Source: Endosaccharibacter trunci (GTDB taxonomy: Bacteria; Pseudomonadota; Alphaproteobacteria; Acetobacterales; Acetobacteraceae). Taken from it: 64,000 nucleotides of DNA. A program made the position numbers and the translations under genes. Under the pieces are notes generated by a model. It did no database searches. It had not been told where the DNA came from and saw only the letters and a list, made by a program, of their open reading frames with translations. Where the stretch lies: NCBI GenBank assembly GCA_024515975.1, contig JAMSKV010000002.1, positions 124,001 through 188,000 of the forward strand. Reading direction: 5' to 3'. Shown here in pieces: positions 23,446 to 32,825 of this stretch. Each line of letters opens with the position of its first letter. The stretch's first letter is position 1.

Positions 23446-24510
23446 GTGCTGGAACGTTTGCAAGCAAGCAGCTGGTTTCGCGACTTCGCCGCCGCGACAC
23501 CGTTCTTGCGTCCGATCGCACGCCGTCGCGCCCGCGCCGTCTTCGATCTGTGCGCCGGCTTCGTCTACACACAGACGCTGCTGGCTCTGGTGCAACTCGA
23601 TATTCCCCGCGCGCTGCTCTCCGGCGCTTTGAGCGCGGAGGAACTGGCCCGGCAGCGCGACCTGCCGGCGGCACGGATGGAACGGCTGCTGCGAGCCGGG
23701 GTGTCTCTGCGTCTGCTGCGCCGTTCCGGCAGGCGATTCGCGCTGGGTCCGCTGGGTGCTGCGCTGATCGACAATGACGGGCTCGAGGCAATGATCGCGC
23801 ATCATGCCTTGCTGTATGGCGATCTGGCCGATCCGGTCGCGCTGCTGCGTCGCGGCGAGGGTTCGCTGGCGCGGTTCTGGACTTACGCTCCGGACGCCCC
23901 ACCGGACATGGCGGCGCCCTACACCGCCTTGATGCGGCGCTCGCAGCCGATGATTGCGGCCGAGATCCTTGCCGCCTATCCGGTTCGCGATCACCGTCTG
24001 CTGCTCGATATCGGCGGAGGGTCGGGGCGCTTCCTGACTGCCGCGCTGGAGCAGGCGCCTGCTCTGCGGGGAATCGTGTTCGATCTGCCGACGGTGGCGA
24101 CCGAGGCGGCGGCGGCATTGCAGGCGGCTGGATTGTCCCGGCGCGCTCGCGCGCTGGGTGGCGATTTCCTGCACGATCCGCTGCCAGGCGGCGCCGATCT
24201 GGTCTCGCTGGTGCGCGTGCTGCACGACCATGACGACGCGAACGCGCTGCGTCTGCTGCGCCGAATCCGTGCGGTCATGCCGCGCGGCGGGACGCTTCTC
24301 GTCGCTGAACCGATGGCGGAAACGACGGGAGCAGCGCCGGTCGGGGATGCCTATTTCGGCTGGTACCTGCTGTCGATGGGGCGTGGAGAACCGCGTTCGG
24401 CGCGGCGAATCGAGGCCATGCTGCGCGACAGCGGGTTCGGCTCCATTCAGCGACGCCGCACGCGAATACCGATGCTGGCGCAAATCATGATCGCCCGGGT
24501 GGCGGAATGA
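23446..24510 (+). CDS. crtF: Demethylspheroidene/hydroxyneurosporene O-methyltransferase
   Basis: A 354-residue SAM-dependent O-methyltransferase that methylates the 1-hydroxy group of carotenoids, the methoxy step of spirilloxanthin synthesis. The diagnostic ARRRARAVFDLCAGFVYTQ is near residue 26, the SAM motif LLDIGGGSGRFL is at about 186-197, and the catalytic-type RVLHDHDD lies near 263. The start is a GTG at 23446, six bases after an in-frame TGA, so the protein begins about 20 residues later than some CrtF proteins. The core is complete. It sits 212 bp after crtE. Confidence 0.9.
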   Translation: MLERLQASSWFRDFAAATPFLRPIARRRARAVFDLCAGFVYTQTLLALVQLDIPRALLSGALSAEELARQRDLPAARMERLLRAGVSLRLLRRSGRRFALGPLGAALIDNDGLEAMIAHHALLYGDLADPVALLRRGEGSLARFWTYAPDAPPDMAAPYTALMRRSQPMIAAEILAAYPVRDHRLLLDIGGGSGRFLTAALEQAPALRGIVFDLPTVATEAAAALQAAGLSRRARALGGDFLHDPLPGGADLVSLVRVLHDHDDANALRLLRRIRAVMPRGGTLLVAEPMAETTGAAPVGDAYFGWYLLSMGRGEPRSARRIEAMLRDSGFGSIQRRRTRIPMLAQIMIARVAE

Positions 24511-24514
24511 GTTT

Positions 24515-24532
24515 TGTCCATTCCAATTTACA
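24515..24532. promoter_or_regulatory. PpsR/CrtJ-type site 1 upstream of bchC
   Basis: A perfect TGT-N12-ACA palindrome (TGTCCATTCCAATTTACA) starting 5 bp after the crtF stop. With the second site it forms a tandem pair 8 bp apart, the arrangement known for cooperative CrtJ binding at the Rhodobacter capsulatus bchC promoter. It probably represses the bchCXYZ-puf read-through transcript under oxygen or light. Confidence 0.78.
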
Positions 24533-24540
24533 ACACAATG

Positions 24541-24558
24541 TGTAAGGTAGTCATGACA
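24541..24558. promoter_or_regulatory. PpsR/CrtJ-type site 2 upstream of bchC
   Basis: A second perfect TGT-N12-ACA palindrome (TGTAAGGTAGTCATGACA), 8 bp after site 1 and 29 bp before the bchC start. I could not define confident -35 and -10 boxes here. The A+T-rich character against the GC-rich surroundings is consistent with a promoter. Confidence 0.78.
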
Positions 24559-24587
24559 GTTTCGGGGCTGGCTTGAAACGAGGTGGC

Positions 24588-25538
24588 ATGATGCAAACGA
24601 ACGCCGTGCTTCTCCGTCAGCCGGAACAGATCGTTCTGGAGACCCTCCCGCTCGACGCATCCGGTCCGGCCGACCTCGTCGTCGCCGTGGACTGGTCCGG
24701 CATCAGCACCGGCACCGAACGTCTGCTGTTTTCGGGCCGTATGCCCAGCTTTCCCGGCATGGGCTATCCTCTGGTGCCCGGCTACGAGGCGGTGGGGCGG
24801 GTGGTCGAGGCAGGAGCCGGATCCGGCTTCTCTGTCGGAACCCCTGTCTTCGTGCCCGGCGCGCAATGTTTCGGTCCTGTGCGCGGCTTGTTCGGCGCAT
24901 CCGCGTCCCGGCTGGTGGTGCCGGCCGCGCGGGCGTTGAAGCTCGGTCCGGCGAATGGGGATGTGCCGGATCGGAGTTTCGTGCTTCTGGCTCTGGCCGC
25001 AACGGCGCAGCACGCTTTGGCTGCGGCCCCGGTTCTGCCGGAGCTGATCGTCGGGCATGGCGTGCTGGGCCGGCTGCTGGCACGTCTGGTGGTGGCCGCA
25101 GGCGGCACCCCGGTCGTGTGGGAGCGTGACGCGGCGCGTCTGGGCGGTGCGGTTGGCTATTCCGTGCTCGATCCGGAGAGCGATCCGCGGCGCGACTATC
25201 GCGCCATTGTCGATGTCAGCGGCGATCCCGCGCTTCTGGACACCTTGGTCGGGCGCGCCGCGCGCGGCGGTTCCATCGTCCTGGCGGGGTTCTATCCCGA
25301 TCGCGTCGGATTTGCTTTCGCGCCGGCCTTCATGCGTGAGATCACGCTGCGCGTCGCGGCCGAATGGCAGAGACCGGATCTGGAAACGGTGCAGCGGATG
25401 GTGGCCGACGGCGTCCTGTCGCTCGCCGGGCTGATCAGCCACGCGCAACCGGCCGAGAACGCCGACTGCGCCTATCGAACCGCCTTCTTCGACGCAACCT
25501 GCATCAAGATGGTTCTGGACTGGAGTGCTGACGCATGA
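24588..25538 (+). CDS. bchC: 3-hydroxyethyl bacteriochlorophyllide a dehydrogenase
   Basis: A 316-residue zinc-free medium-chain dehydrogenase-like protein that oxidises the C3-hydroxyethyl group to the acetyl group of bacteriochlorophyllide a. Conserved features are VDWSGISTGTERLLFSG, PLVPGYEAVGRVVEAG and the C-terminal FFDATCIKMVLDW. Start choice is between ATGs at 24588 and 24591 (MMQTNAV) behind an AACGAGG ribosome-binding site; a TTG at 24573 is unlikely. The ATGA overlap leads into bchX. Regulation by the two PpsR-type sites is expected. Confidence 0.95.
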   Translation: MMQTNAVLLRQPEQIVLETLPLDASGPADLVVAVDWSGISTGTERLLFSGRMPSFPGMGYPLVPGYEAVGRVVEAGAGSGFSVGTPVFVPGAQCFGPVRGLFGASASRLVVPAARALKLGPANGDVPDRSFVLLALAATAQHALAAAPVLPELIVGHGVLGRLLARLVVAAGGTPVVWERDAARLGGAVGYSVLDPESDPRRDYRAIVDVSGDPALLDTLVGRAARGGSIVLAGFYPDRVGFAFAPAFMREITLRVAAEWQRPDLETVQRMVADGVLSLAGLISHAQPAENADCAYRTAFFDATCIKMVLDWSADA

Positions 25539-26452
25539 GCGAGAAGCCGGAAACCCAGATCATCGCGATCTACGGCAAGGGCGGGATCGGCAAGAGCTTC
25601 ACGCTTGCCAATCTCAGCTATTCCATGGCGCAGGCCGGGAAGCGCGTCCTGTTGATCGGTTGCGATCCCAAGAGCGATACGACGTCGCTTCTTTTCGGCG
25701 GCCGTGCCTGCCCGACCATCATCGAAACCTCGGCGCGGAAGCAGGCGGCGGGCGAGAAGGTGCAGATCGGCGATGTGTGCTTCAAGCGCGACGGCGTGTT
25801 CGCGATGGAGCTGGGTGGGCCGGAGGTCGGGCGTGGCTGCGGCGGGCGCGGCATCATTCACGGTTTCGAGCTGCTGGAGAAACTCGGTTTCCATGACTGG
25901 GGTTTCGACTACGTCCTGCTCGACTTCCTGGGCGATGTGGTGTGCGGCGGCTTCGGCCTGCCGATCGCGCGCGATATGTGCCAGAAGGTGATTGTGGTCG
26001 GATCCAACGACCTGCAATCGCTTTATGTCGCCAACAATGTGTGTTCCGCGGTGGATTATTTCCGCAGGCTGGGCGGCAATGTCGGCGTGGCCGGGCTCGT
26101 CATCAACAAGGATGACGGCACCGGCGAGGCGCAGGCCTTCGCCGACGCGGTCGGCATCCCCGTTCTGGCCGCGATCCCTGCCGATGACGATATCCGACGC
26201 AAGAGCGCCAATTACGAGATCGTCGGTCGCCCCGGCGGACGCTGGTCGCCGTTGTTCGAAGCTCTGGCGGCGGAAGTCGCGAGTGCGCCGCCCTTGCGAC
26301 CGACGCCGCTGAGCCAGGACGGGTTGCTCGATCTGTTCACCGGAGAGGCGGTCGGACGCGACGTGGTCCTGGTTCCGGCGACCATGGAGGATATGTGGCC
26401 GAGCGGCGCGGCCGACCGGCCGTCGCTCGAAATCCTCTACGAGCCCGCCTGA
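25535..26452 (+). CDS. bchX: Chlorophyllide a reductase iron-sulfur ATP-binding protein
   Basis: A 305-residue NifH-like protein that feeds electrons to BchYZ for reduction of ring B, turning the chlorin into a bacteriochlorin. The P-loop GKGGIGKS is at residues 14-21, with cluster cysteines C102 (GRGCGGR) and C137 (VVCGGFG). The long RGIIHGFELLEKLGFHDWGF stretch, well conserved in BchX, is intact. The N-terminus is about 25 residues shorter than in Rhodobacter because the start overlaps the bchC stop (ATGA). Confidence 0.97.
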   Translation: MSEKPETQIIAIYGKGGIGKSFTLANLSYSMAQAGKRVLLIGCDPKSDTTSLLFGGRACPTIIETSARKQAAGEKVQIGDVCFKRDGVFAMELGGPEVGRGCGGRGIIHGFELLEKLGFHDWGFDYVLLDFLGDVVCGGFGLPIARDMCQKVIVVGSNDLQSLYVANNVCSAVDYFRRLGGNVGVAGLVINKDDGTGEAQAFADAVGIPVLAAIPADDDIRRKSANYEIVGRPGGRWSPLFEALAAEVASAPPLRPTPLSQDGLLDLFTGEAVGRDVVLVPATMEDMWPSGAADRPSLEILYEPA

Positions 26453-26453
26453 G

Positions 26454-27860
26454 ATGGACGGGATCGCCCAGCTCGACGAACAGGCGGTACGCACGCTGGA
26501 AAGCGCGTCCGGCTGCCATGGCGGCCGCGACACCATGCTCGATGCGGCTGCCCGCGCCGGCAAGAGCGAGGCGATGGACGCGCTCATGCGTGACTATCCG
26601 CGCGGGCCGCACGACCAGCCGCAATCCATGTGCCCGGCCTTCGGGTCTCTGCGCGTGGGTCTGCGCATGCGGCGGGTGGCGACCGTTCTGTGCGGTTCCG
26701 CCTGCTGCGTCTACGGCCTGAGCTTCACCGCGCGGTTCTACGGAGCGCGTCGCTCAGTCGGCTATGTTCCGTTCAACTCTGAAACACTGGTGCGCGGCCA
26801 GGTGTTCGAGGATATCCGCGAAGCCGTGTTCGGTTTGGCCGATCCCGATGCGGTGGATGCCGTCGTGGTCATCAATCTTTGCGTTCCCACCGCGTCCGGG
26901 GTTCCGCTCGATCTCCTGCCGCGCACGCATAACGGCGTGCGGATCATCGGCATCGATGTGCCGGGTTTCGGCGTGCCGACCCATGCCGAGGCCAAAGACG
27001 TCCTGGCGGCCGCCATGCTGCGCGTTGCTCGCGCCGAGGCCGAGGCCGGGCCGGTGCAGCGTCCGGCGGGTACGGTGGACGGCGTGCGCACATTGGCGTT
27101 GATCGGCGAGATGTTTCCGGTCGATCCGATTTCGATTGGGGCGTTGATCGAGCCGATGGGCCTGGCCGTCGCGCCGCCGACGCCGGCCCGGGAATGGCGC
27201 GATCTCTATGGCGCGCTGGACAGTGTCGCGGCCTGCGCGATTCATCCGTTCTATGTGGCCTCTGCGCGTGAATTCGCCGCCGCCGGACGTCCAGTGATCG
27301 GCTCCGCGCCGGTGGGGCTGGATGGAACCGCGGCCTGGCTCGATGCGGTGGCGCGCGTTGCAGGCGTACCGGCGGCGCAGGTCGATGCGGCTCGGGCGCA
27401 AGCCCTCGGCCCGCTGCGCGCGGTGCTGGATGCCAACAGGATCGACGCCCGGATCACTGTTTCCGGCTACGAGGGATCTGAGCTTCTGGTGGCGCGCCTG
27501 CTGATCGAGATGGGAGCCGATGTGCCTTACGTCGGGACGGCCTGCCCCCGCACGGATTGGAACGACGCCGATCGCGCCTGGCTCGAAGCGCATGGCGCGC
27601 ATGTGCAGTTCCGCGCCGCGCTGGAGCAGGATCTGGCGGCGATGCGTGACGTCGCGCCCGACCTCGCCATCGGTACGACGCCCCTGGTGCAGGCGGCGAA
27701 GGAGCGGGGAATTCCCGCGATCTATTTCACCAACATGGTATCCGCGAGGCCGCTGTTCGGGCCTGCGGGGATCGGGGCGATGGCGCAGATCGTGCGGGCC
27801 CAGGCCAGCGGCCGCGAACGCTTTGGGCGCATGCTGTCGTTTTTCGAGGGGGCTGCCTGA
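26454..27860 (+). CDS. bchY: Chlorophyllide a reductase subunit Y
   Basis: A 468-residue MoFe-like catalytic subunit of chlorophyllide a oxidoreductase (COR), partner of BchZ. Conserved stretches are [19 protein letters not shown] with a cluster cysteine, [19 protein letters not shown], and [12 protein letters not shown]. The C-terminal [16 protein letters not shown] is typical. One base separates it from bchX, and its stop overlaps the bchZ ATG (TGATG). Confidence 0.97.
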   Translation: MDGIAQLDEQAVRTLESASGCHGGRDTMLDAAARAGKSEAMDALMRDYPRGPHDQPQSMCPAFGSLRVGLRMRRVATVLCGSACCVYGLSFTARFYGARRSVGYVPFNSETLVRGQVFEDIREAVFGLADPDAVDAVVVINLCVPTASGVPLDLLPRTHNGVRIIGIDVPGFGVPTHAEAKDVLAAAMLRVARAEAEAGPVQRPAGTVDGVRTLALIGEMFPVDPISIGALIEPMGLAVAPPTPAREWRDLYGALDSVAACAIHPFYVASAREFAAAGRPVIGSAPVGLDGTAAWLDAVARVAGVPAAQVDAARAQALGPLRAVLDANRIDARITVSGYEGSELLVARLLIEMGADVPYVGTACPRTDWNDADRAWLEAHGAHVQFRAALEQDLAAMRDVAPDLAIGTTPLVQAAKERGIPAIYFTNMVSARPLFGPAGIGAMAQIVRAQASGRERFGRMLSFFEGAA

Positions 27861-29335
27861 TGCTCGTGCTCGATCACGACAGGGCCGGCGGGTACTGGGG
27901 GGCGGTCTATGCGTTCGCCGCGCTGAAAGGCCTGCGCGTGCTGATCGACGGACCGGTAGGCTGCGAGAACCTGCCCGTTACCGCTGTTCTGCACTACACC
28001 GATGCGCTGCCGCCGCACGAATTGCCGGTTTCCGTCACGGGTCTCTCGGAAGATCATCTCTCCATCAGCGGCACGGAGGGAGCGATGGCTCGCGCCGACA
28101 AGGCGGGAGACAGCCGCGTTCCGGGCGTGGTCGTGACGGGTTCGATCGCCGAGATGATCGGCGGGGGCGTGGTGCCGGAAGGCGCCAATCTCAAGCGCTT
28201 CATTCCGCGCACGATCGATGAGGATCAATGGCAGTGCGCTGACCGCGCGCTGTTCTGGATGCACGCCCAGTACGGGGCGCGTAAGAAGACCGTGGTGCGG
28301 CGCAAGGGCGTGGAAGGCGAGACACCGGCCGGTCCGCGCGTGAACCTGATCGGCGCGATCTACGGCGCGTTCAACAGCCCGTCGGATATCGCGGAAATCC
28401 GCCGTCTGGTCGAAGGCATCGGCTGTACGGTCAATCTGTGTTTTCCGCTCGGATCGCATCTGGATGACGTGCCGAAGCTGACGGATGCCGACGTCAACAT
28501 CTGCCTGTATCGCGAATGGGGTCGCTCCCTCTGCGAGGAGCTGGGCAAGCCGTGGCTGCATGCCCCGATCGGCCTGTTCTCCACCACCGCCTTCCTGCGC
28601 AAGCTGGGAGAACTCACGGGGCTCGACCCGGAACCGTTTATCGCGCGCGAGAAGGAAACCACGATCAGGCCGATCTGGGATCTGTGGCGGTCGGTGACGC
28701 AGGACTTCTTCGCCACCGCGTCCTTCGCCGTGGTGGCGGGCGAAACCTACGGGCGCGGGATCCGCCAGTTCCTCGAGGACGAGATGGGCATGCCATGCGC
28801 GTTCGCGATCACGCGGCGCGCGGGCGAGAAGACCGATAACAGCGCCGTCCGCGCCAAGATACGCGCGACGCCGCCGATGGTGATGTTCGGTTCCGTGAAC
28901 GAGCGCATCTACATGGCGGAAGAGCGGAGCCGCGGCACGTGGATCGCGGCGTCGTTTCCGGGCGCCATGATCAGGCGCGCCACCGGAACGCCGTTCATGG
29001 GCTATGCCGGCGCCACCTATATCGTTCAGGAATTCTGCAACGCCCTGTTCGATGGCTTGTTCAACATGCTGCCTCTCGCGGGCGATCTCGACCGTGTGGC
29101 GCCGACGCTGGCGCGCAGCGGTGAGGAGCGTGAGCTTGCCTGGGATGCCGCGGCACTTGTGCTGCTCGACGAGGCGGTGTCGCGCGAACCTTTCCTGCTC
29201 CGCATCTCGGCCGCGAAGCGGCTGCGCGAGCGCATCGAACGACGTGCCGCCGAGGCTGGCGAGAAGCGCGTTTCCGTTTATCGCGTTCGCGAGGAAACGG
29301 ACCCTGTCACGAATACCAACAACAAGGAGTTCTGA
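27860..29335 (+). CDS. bchZ: Chlorophyllide a reductase subunit Z
   Basis: A 491-residue MoFe-like subunit that forms the catalytic YZ protein of COR with BchY. It shows [16 protein letters not shown] at the start, [19 protein letters not shown] with a cluster cysteine, and the C-terminal [19 protein letters not shown]. The stop is only 3 bp before the pufB ATG, so the puf genes are read from a bch-puf superoperon and any dedicated puf promoter must lie inside bchZ. Confidence 0.97.
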   Translation: MLVLDHDRAGGYWGAVYAFAALKGLRVLIDGPVGCENLPVTAVLHYTDALPPHELPVSVTGLSEDHLSISGTEGAMARADKAGDSRVPGVVVTGSIAEMIGGGVVPEGANLKRFIPRTIDEDQWQCADRALFWMHAQYGARKKTVVRRKGVEGETPAGPRVNLIGAIYGAFNSPSDIAEIRRLVEGIGCTVNLCFPLGSHLDDVPKLTDADVNICLYREWGRSLCEELGKPWLHAPIGLFSTTAFLRKLGELTGLDPEPFIAREKETTIRPIWDLWRSVTQDFFATASFAVVAGETYGRGIRQFLEDEMGMPCAFAITRRAGEKTDNSAVRAKIRATPPMVMFGSVNERIYMAEERSRGTWIAASFPGAMIRRATGTPFMGYAGATYIVQEFCNALFDGLFNMLPLAGDLDRVAPTLARSGEERELAWDAAALVLLDEAVSREPFLLRISAAKRLRERIERRAAEAGEKRVSVYRVREETDPVTNTNNKEF

Positions 29336-29338
29336 GCG

Positions 29339-29566
29339 ATGTCCGACAATCCCGAACGCTCGAGCCTGTCGGGCCTTACCGTCGGCGAGGCCAAGGAGTT
29401 CAACAAGATCTTTGTGATCTCGTTCATTATCTTCGTGGCGATCGCGATCGTCGCGCACTTCCTCGCCTGGATGTGGCGTCCGTGGCTACCTGGCGTGCAC
29501 GGCTATCAGACGTCGATGCTCGATGCCGCCGGCATGGCGCATCATATCGTCTCCGCGATCGGCTAG
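29339..29566 (+). CDS. pufB: LH1 antenna beta polypeptide, with extended C-terminus
   Basis: A 75-residue core antenna beta subunit. One transmembrane helix (about 24-46) carries the bacteriochlorophyll-binding His40 in [15 protein letters not shown], the standard beta signature. The usual N-terminal-side histidine of the EFHKIF motif is Asn here (EFNKIF). After PWLPG the chain continues about 23 residues (ending [13 protein letters not shown]), where many LH1 beta chains stop within a few residues. AAGGAG is 5 bases from the ATG. No pufQ precedes it. Confidence 0.95.
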   Translation: MSDNPERSSLSGLTVGEAKEFNKIFVISFIIFVAIAIVAHFLAWMWRPWLPGVHGYQTSMLDAAGMAHHIVSAIG

Positions 29567-29579
29567 GGAGAATTCGGCC

Positions 29580-29786
29580 ATGTACCGCGTTTGGCTCATG
29601 TTCGATCCGCGCCGTGCGCTGATCACCCTGTTCGTGTTCCTGTTGGTGCTCGCACTGACGATCCACTTCATCCTGCTCAGCACGGATCGCTTCAATTGGC
29701 TCGACGGTCCGCACCATGACGCCCTGCGCGGCAGCGCGCAGATGCAGCAGATGACGCCGCTGCCCCCCGGTCAGGCGCCGCAATAG
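29580..29786 (+). CDS. pufA: LH1 antenna alpha polypeptide
   Basis: A 68-residue core antenna alpha subunit. It begins with [14 protein letters not shown], typical of LH1 alpha, and the helix holds the ligand His29 in [12 protein letters not shown]. Trp40 is at +11 from the ligand, an LH1-type position that tunes absorption near 870-890 nm. The C-terminal tail is rich in Pro and Gln. A GGGAG ribosome-binding site precedes the ATG. Only 31 bp separate it from pufL, with at most a weak hairpin. Confidence 0.95.
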   Translation: MYRVWLMFDPRRALITLFVFLLVLALTIHFILLSTDRFNWLDGPHHDALRGSAQMQQMTPLPPGQAPQ

Positions 29787-29817
29787 CGCAATCGCGCGGA
29801 GCGGGAAGGTCAAGCCC

Positions 29818-30642
29818 ATGTCCATGCTGAACTACGAACCGAAATACAGGGTCCGCGGTGGCACGCTCGTGGGCGGCGACCTGTTCGATTTCTGGGCGGG
29901 GCCGTTCTATGTCGGCTTCTTCGGTGTCACCACGATCTTCTTCACGCTGATCGGCGTGTCTTTGATCCTGTGGGCGGCATCGTTGGGACCGACATGGAAC
30001 GTCTGGCGCATCTCGATCGCGCCGCCAGATCTGAAATACGGCCTGGCATTGGCGCCCCTGCGGGAGGGCGGCTTATGGCAGCTCATCACCGTATGCGCGG
30101 TCGGAGCGTTCGTGTCGTGGGATCTGCGCATGATCGAGATCGCACGCAAGCTCGGCATGGGCCTGCATACGCCGATCGCGTTCGCCTGCGCGATCACCGC
30201 TTACGTGACGTTGGAAGTCATTCGCCCGGTGCTGATGGGCGCGTGGGGGAACGCGTTTCCTTACGGCATCATCTCGCATCTCGATTGGGTGTCGAACATC
30301 GGGTACCAGTATCTGCAGTTCCACTACAATCCGGCGCACATGATCGCCGTGACGTTCTTCTTCACCACCACCTTCATCCTGGCGATGCATGGCGGCGTGA
30401 TCCTGTCGTCGTTGAATCCGCCGGCAGGCGAGGAGGTCAAGGAGGGAGCGCACGAGGACGCGTTCTTCCGCGATCTGATCGCCTACTCCATCGGGCCGCT
30501 CGGTATTCATCGACTCGGCTGGTTCTGCGCGATGAATGCCGGGCTGTGGAGCGCGCTCTGCATTCTGCTGAGCGGACCGTTCTGGACCCGTGGCTGGCCG
30601 GAATGGTGGTCCTGGTGGCTCAACCTGCCCTTCTGGAAGTAG
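29818..30642 (+). CDS. pufL: Photosynthetic reaction centre L subunit
   Basis: A 274-residue type II reaction centre subunit with five membrane helices. Pigment and iron ligands are in place: the accessory BChl ligand in ISHLDWVSN (L153 in standard numbering), FHYNPAH with H168 and the special-pair ligand H173, and iron ligands in AMHGG (H190) and GIHRLG (H230). H168 is replaced by Glu in Zn-BChl Acidiphilium but not here. The ATG follows GGGAAGG. A second ATG two codons in (MLNYEP) is possible. Confidence 0.98.
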   Translation: MSMLNYEPKYRVRGGTLVGGDLFDFWAGPFYVGFFGVTTIFFTLIGVSLILWAASLGPTWNVWRISIAPPDLKYGLALAPLREGGLWQLITVCAVGAFVSWDLRMIEIARKLGMGLHTPIAFACAITAYVTLEVIRPVLMGAWGNAFPYGIISHLDWVSNIGYQYLQFHYNPAHMIAVTFFFTTTFILAMHGGVILSSLNPPAGEEVKEGAHEDAFFRDLIAYSIGPLGIHRLGWFCAMNAGLWSALCILLSGPFWTRGWPEWWSWWLNLPFWK

Positions 30643-30651
30643 GGGAACGAC

Positions 30652-31674
30652 GTGCTTGAGAATCGCGCGCGCCTGAAGGACCGTCCGGGCGGGATCGAAT
30701 ACCAGAACCTCTTCAACCGCGTGCAGATCGAGGGCCCGCTGCATCCGGGTCCGCCGCTTGCGGCCGGCAGCGAACCGCGCTCCTTCCGCCCGGCCTTCTC
30801 CTGGCTGCTGGGCGTTATCGGCTCGAACCAGGTTGGTCCCTTCTATCTCGGCAAGCTCGGCATCGCGTCGCTGATCTGTGGCTTCATTGCGTTCGAGATC
30901 ATCGGCCTGAACATGTTTGCCTCCGTGGGCTGGGACCCGGTGCAGTTCGTCCGGCAGCTCTTCTGGCTCGGCTTGCAGCCGCCGGCACCGTCCTGGGGTC
31001 TGCGCATCCCGCCTCTGAACCAAGGCGGCTGGTGGCTGATGGCGGGCTTCTTTCTCACGGCCGCGATCCTGCTTTGGTGGGTGCGGGTGTATCGGCGCGC
31101 ACGGGCGCTCGGCATGGGCACGCATGTGGCCTGGGCGTTCGCATCGGCGATCTGGCTCTACCTGGTCGATGGATTTCTTCGCCCGCTGCTGATGGGTTCC
31201 TGGAGCGAGGGCGTGCCGTTCGGCATTTTCCCTCATCTGGACTGGACGGCGTCAATCTCGATCCGCTACGGCAACCTCTACTACAACCCGTTCCATATGC
31301 TCTCGATCGTCTTCCTCTACGGATCGACGCTGTTGTTTGCCATGCATGGCGGTACCATTCTCGCCACCTCTCGCTACTGGGCTGAGCGAGAGGTGGAACT
31401 CGCGGTGGATCGCGGCACGGCGGTCGAGCGCGGCGCCCTGTTCTGGCGCTGGGTCATGGGCTTCAACGCGACCTTCGAGTCGATTCATCGCTGGGCGTTG
31501 TGGTTCGCGATCCTCTGCACGCTGACGGGCGGCATCGGAATCCTTCTGACCGGCACGGTCGTGGACAACTGGTATCTCTGGGGCGTGAAGCATGGTTTCG
31601 CGCCGCAATACCCGCGCGTCTATGCGCCGATCACCGATCCCGGTTACCTCAGGGGGTCCGTGGCGCAGCCATGA
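30652..31674 (+). CDS. pufM: Photosynthetic reaction centre M subunit
   Basis: A 340-residue type II reaction centre subunit that pairs with PufL. It has five helices, YYNPFHM with the special-pair histidine, AMHGGT and SIHRWA as iron ligands, and the iron-ligand Glu in [10 protein letters not shown]. The start is a GTG after AGGGGA. The N-terminus is about 14 residues longer than in Rhodobacter before [10 protein letters not shown]. The C-terminal tail ([11 protein letters not shown]) is of the kind found in species that bind a PufC cytochrome. It overlaps pufC (ATGA). Confidence 0.98.
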   Translation: MLENRARLKDRPGGIEYQNLFNRVQIEGPLHPGPPLAAGSEPRSFRPAFSWLLGVIGSNQVGPFYLGKLGIASLICGFIAFEIIGLNMFASVGWDPVQFVRQLFWLGLQPPAPSWGLRIPPLNQGGWWLMAGFFLTAAILLWWVRVYRRARALGMGTHVAWAFASAIWLYLVDGFLRPLLMGSWSEGVPFGIFPHLDWTASISIRYGNLYYNPFHMLSIVFLYGSTLLFAMHGGTILATSRYWAEREVELAVDRGTAVERGALFWRWVMGFNATFESIHRWALWFAILCTLTGGIGILLTGTVVDNWYLWGVKHGFAPQYPRVYAPITDPGYLRGSVAQP

Positions 31675-32825
31675 AGACATCCAGCGAAAAACCCGGCCTG
31701 TTCGCGGCCTCGTTCGCGGCCGTAGCACGCGCGATCGCGTCCGCGGTCGGGCTCGTCCGCACCCATCCCTGGCTCAGCGCCACCTCGGTGGTCGGGTTCT
31801 GCGCTGTGATCGCGGTTTGCACGCTCGCACTCACGCTGGAGCGGCCGCCGCTGCATGTGGTGCAGACGGGCTTTCGGGGCACCGGCATGCAGGCGGTGTT
31901 CAACGACCATGATCTCCTGGCTGAGGCGCGCCTGCAGCATGCCGATGCGCCTCTGCCCGCCGTGCAGCTCGCCGGCCGGCCGGCCTCGGAGGTCTACAAG
32001 AACGTCAAGGTTCTGGGAGCGGTCGACGCCAACGAGTTTCTTCGCCTGATGGCGGCGATGACGCAGTGGGTAGCGCCGGCGACAGGCTGCGCCTTCTGCC
32101 ATTCGCTCAACAACATGGCCGACGACAGCTCGTACAATAAGATCGTTGCGCGTCGCATGCTGCAGATGACGGCCGACATCAATCGCGACTGGAAGGCGCA
32201 TGTGGGCGAGGGCGGGGTTACCTGCCAGACCTGCCATCGCGGCGAAACGATCCCGTCCGGCGCCTGGTTCGTGCAGCCCGCACCGTACGGCACCCGCGGC
32301 CTGACAGAAGCCGATAGCGGTCAGAACATCGTTTCTCCCGTCGCGGGGCTCACGTCGCTGCCATATGACCCGCTTACCCCGTTCCTTCTGCAGGCGAACC
32401 CGATCCGCGTGACGCCGACCTCCGCGCTGCCCTCTGGCGGCGTGCGCCCATCGATCAACCAGACCGACTGGACCTACGCGCTGATGATCCATTTCAGCGA
32501 CAGCCTCGGCGTGAACTGCACCTTCTGCCACAATACGCGTGCTTTCGAGGAATGGGACCAGAGCACGCCGCATCGCGTCACGGCCTGGCACGGGATCAGC
32601 ATGGTGCGAGCTATCAACCGCACCTACATGAATTCTCTGGTCGGGGTGTTCCCACGCGCCATGCGGGGACCGCTCGGAGACGAGGCGAAGGTGAGCTGCG
32701 ACTCTTGCCATGCCGGCGCCTACAAGCCCTTCTTCGGCGCCTCCACCCTCTCTGCCTATCCTGCCTTGTCGCAAGTGTCGCAGGACTGGACGCCGCCGGC
32801 CGCTCCGGGGGGAGCCGCGCCATGA
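31671..32825 (+). CDS. pufC: Reaction centre tetraheme cytochrome c subunit
   Basis: A 384-residue periplasmic cytochrome that re-reduces the special pair. Four CxxCH sites are present: C140-H144, C185-H189, C283-H287 and C343-H347. Residues about 36-55 form an uncleaved membrane anchor preceded by a 35-residue cytoplasmic segment; the Cys in it is not in a clear lipobox. The [12 protein letters not shown] and [16 protein letters not shown] contexts are typical PufC. The ATG overlaps the pufM stop. A further c-type cytochrome overlaps its own stop. Confidence 0.97.
   Translation: MKTSSEKPGLFAASFAAVARAIASAVGLVRTHPWLSATSVVGFCAVIAVCTLALTLERPPLHVVQTGFRGTGMQAVFNDHDLLAEARLQHADAPLPAVQLAGRPASEVYKNVKVLGAVDANEFLRLMAAMTQWVAPATGCAFCHSLNNMADDSSYNKIVARRMLQMTADINRDWKAHVGEGGVTCQTCHRGETIPSGAWFVQPAPYGTRGLTEADSGQNIVSPVAGLTSLPYDPLTPFLLQANPIRVTPTSALPSGGVRPSINQTDWTYALMIHFSDSLGVNCTFCHNTRAFEEWDQSTPHRVTAWHGISMVRAINRTYMNSLVGVFPRAMRGPLGDEAKVSCDSCHAGAYKPFFGASTLSAYPALSQVSQDWTPPAAPGGAAP

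Noticed and set aside
29305..29324. Possible PpsR site before pufB (TGT...ACA)
   Set aside because: The spacer is 14 bp instead of 12, so it does not meet the TGT-N12-ACA rule.
29818..30642. Zn-bacteriochlorophyll reaction centre of Acidiphilium type
   Set aside because: L168 is His, not Glu, and pigment ligands are of the normal type.
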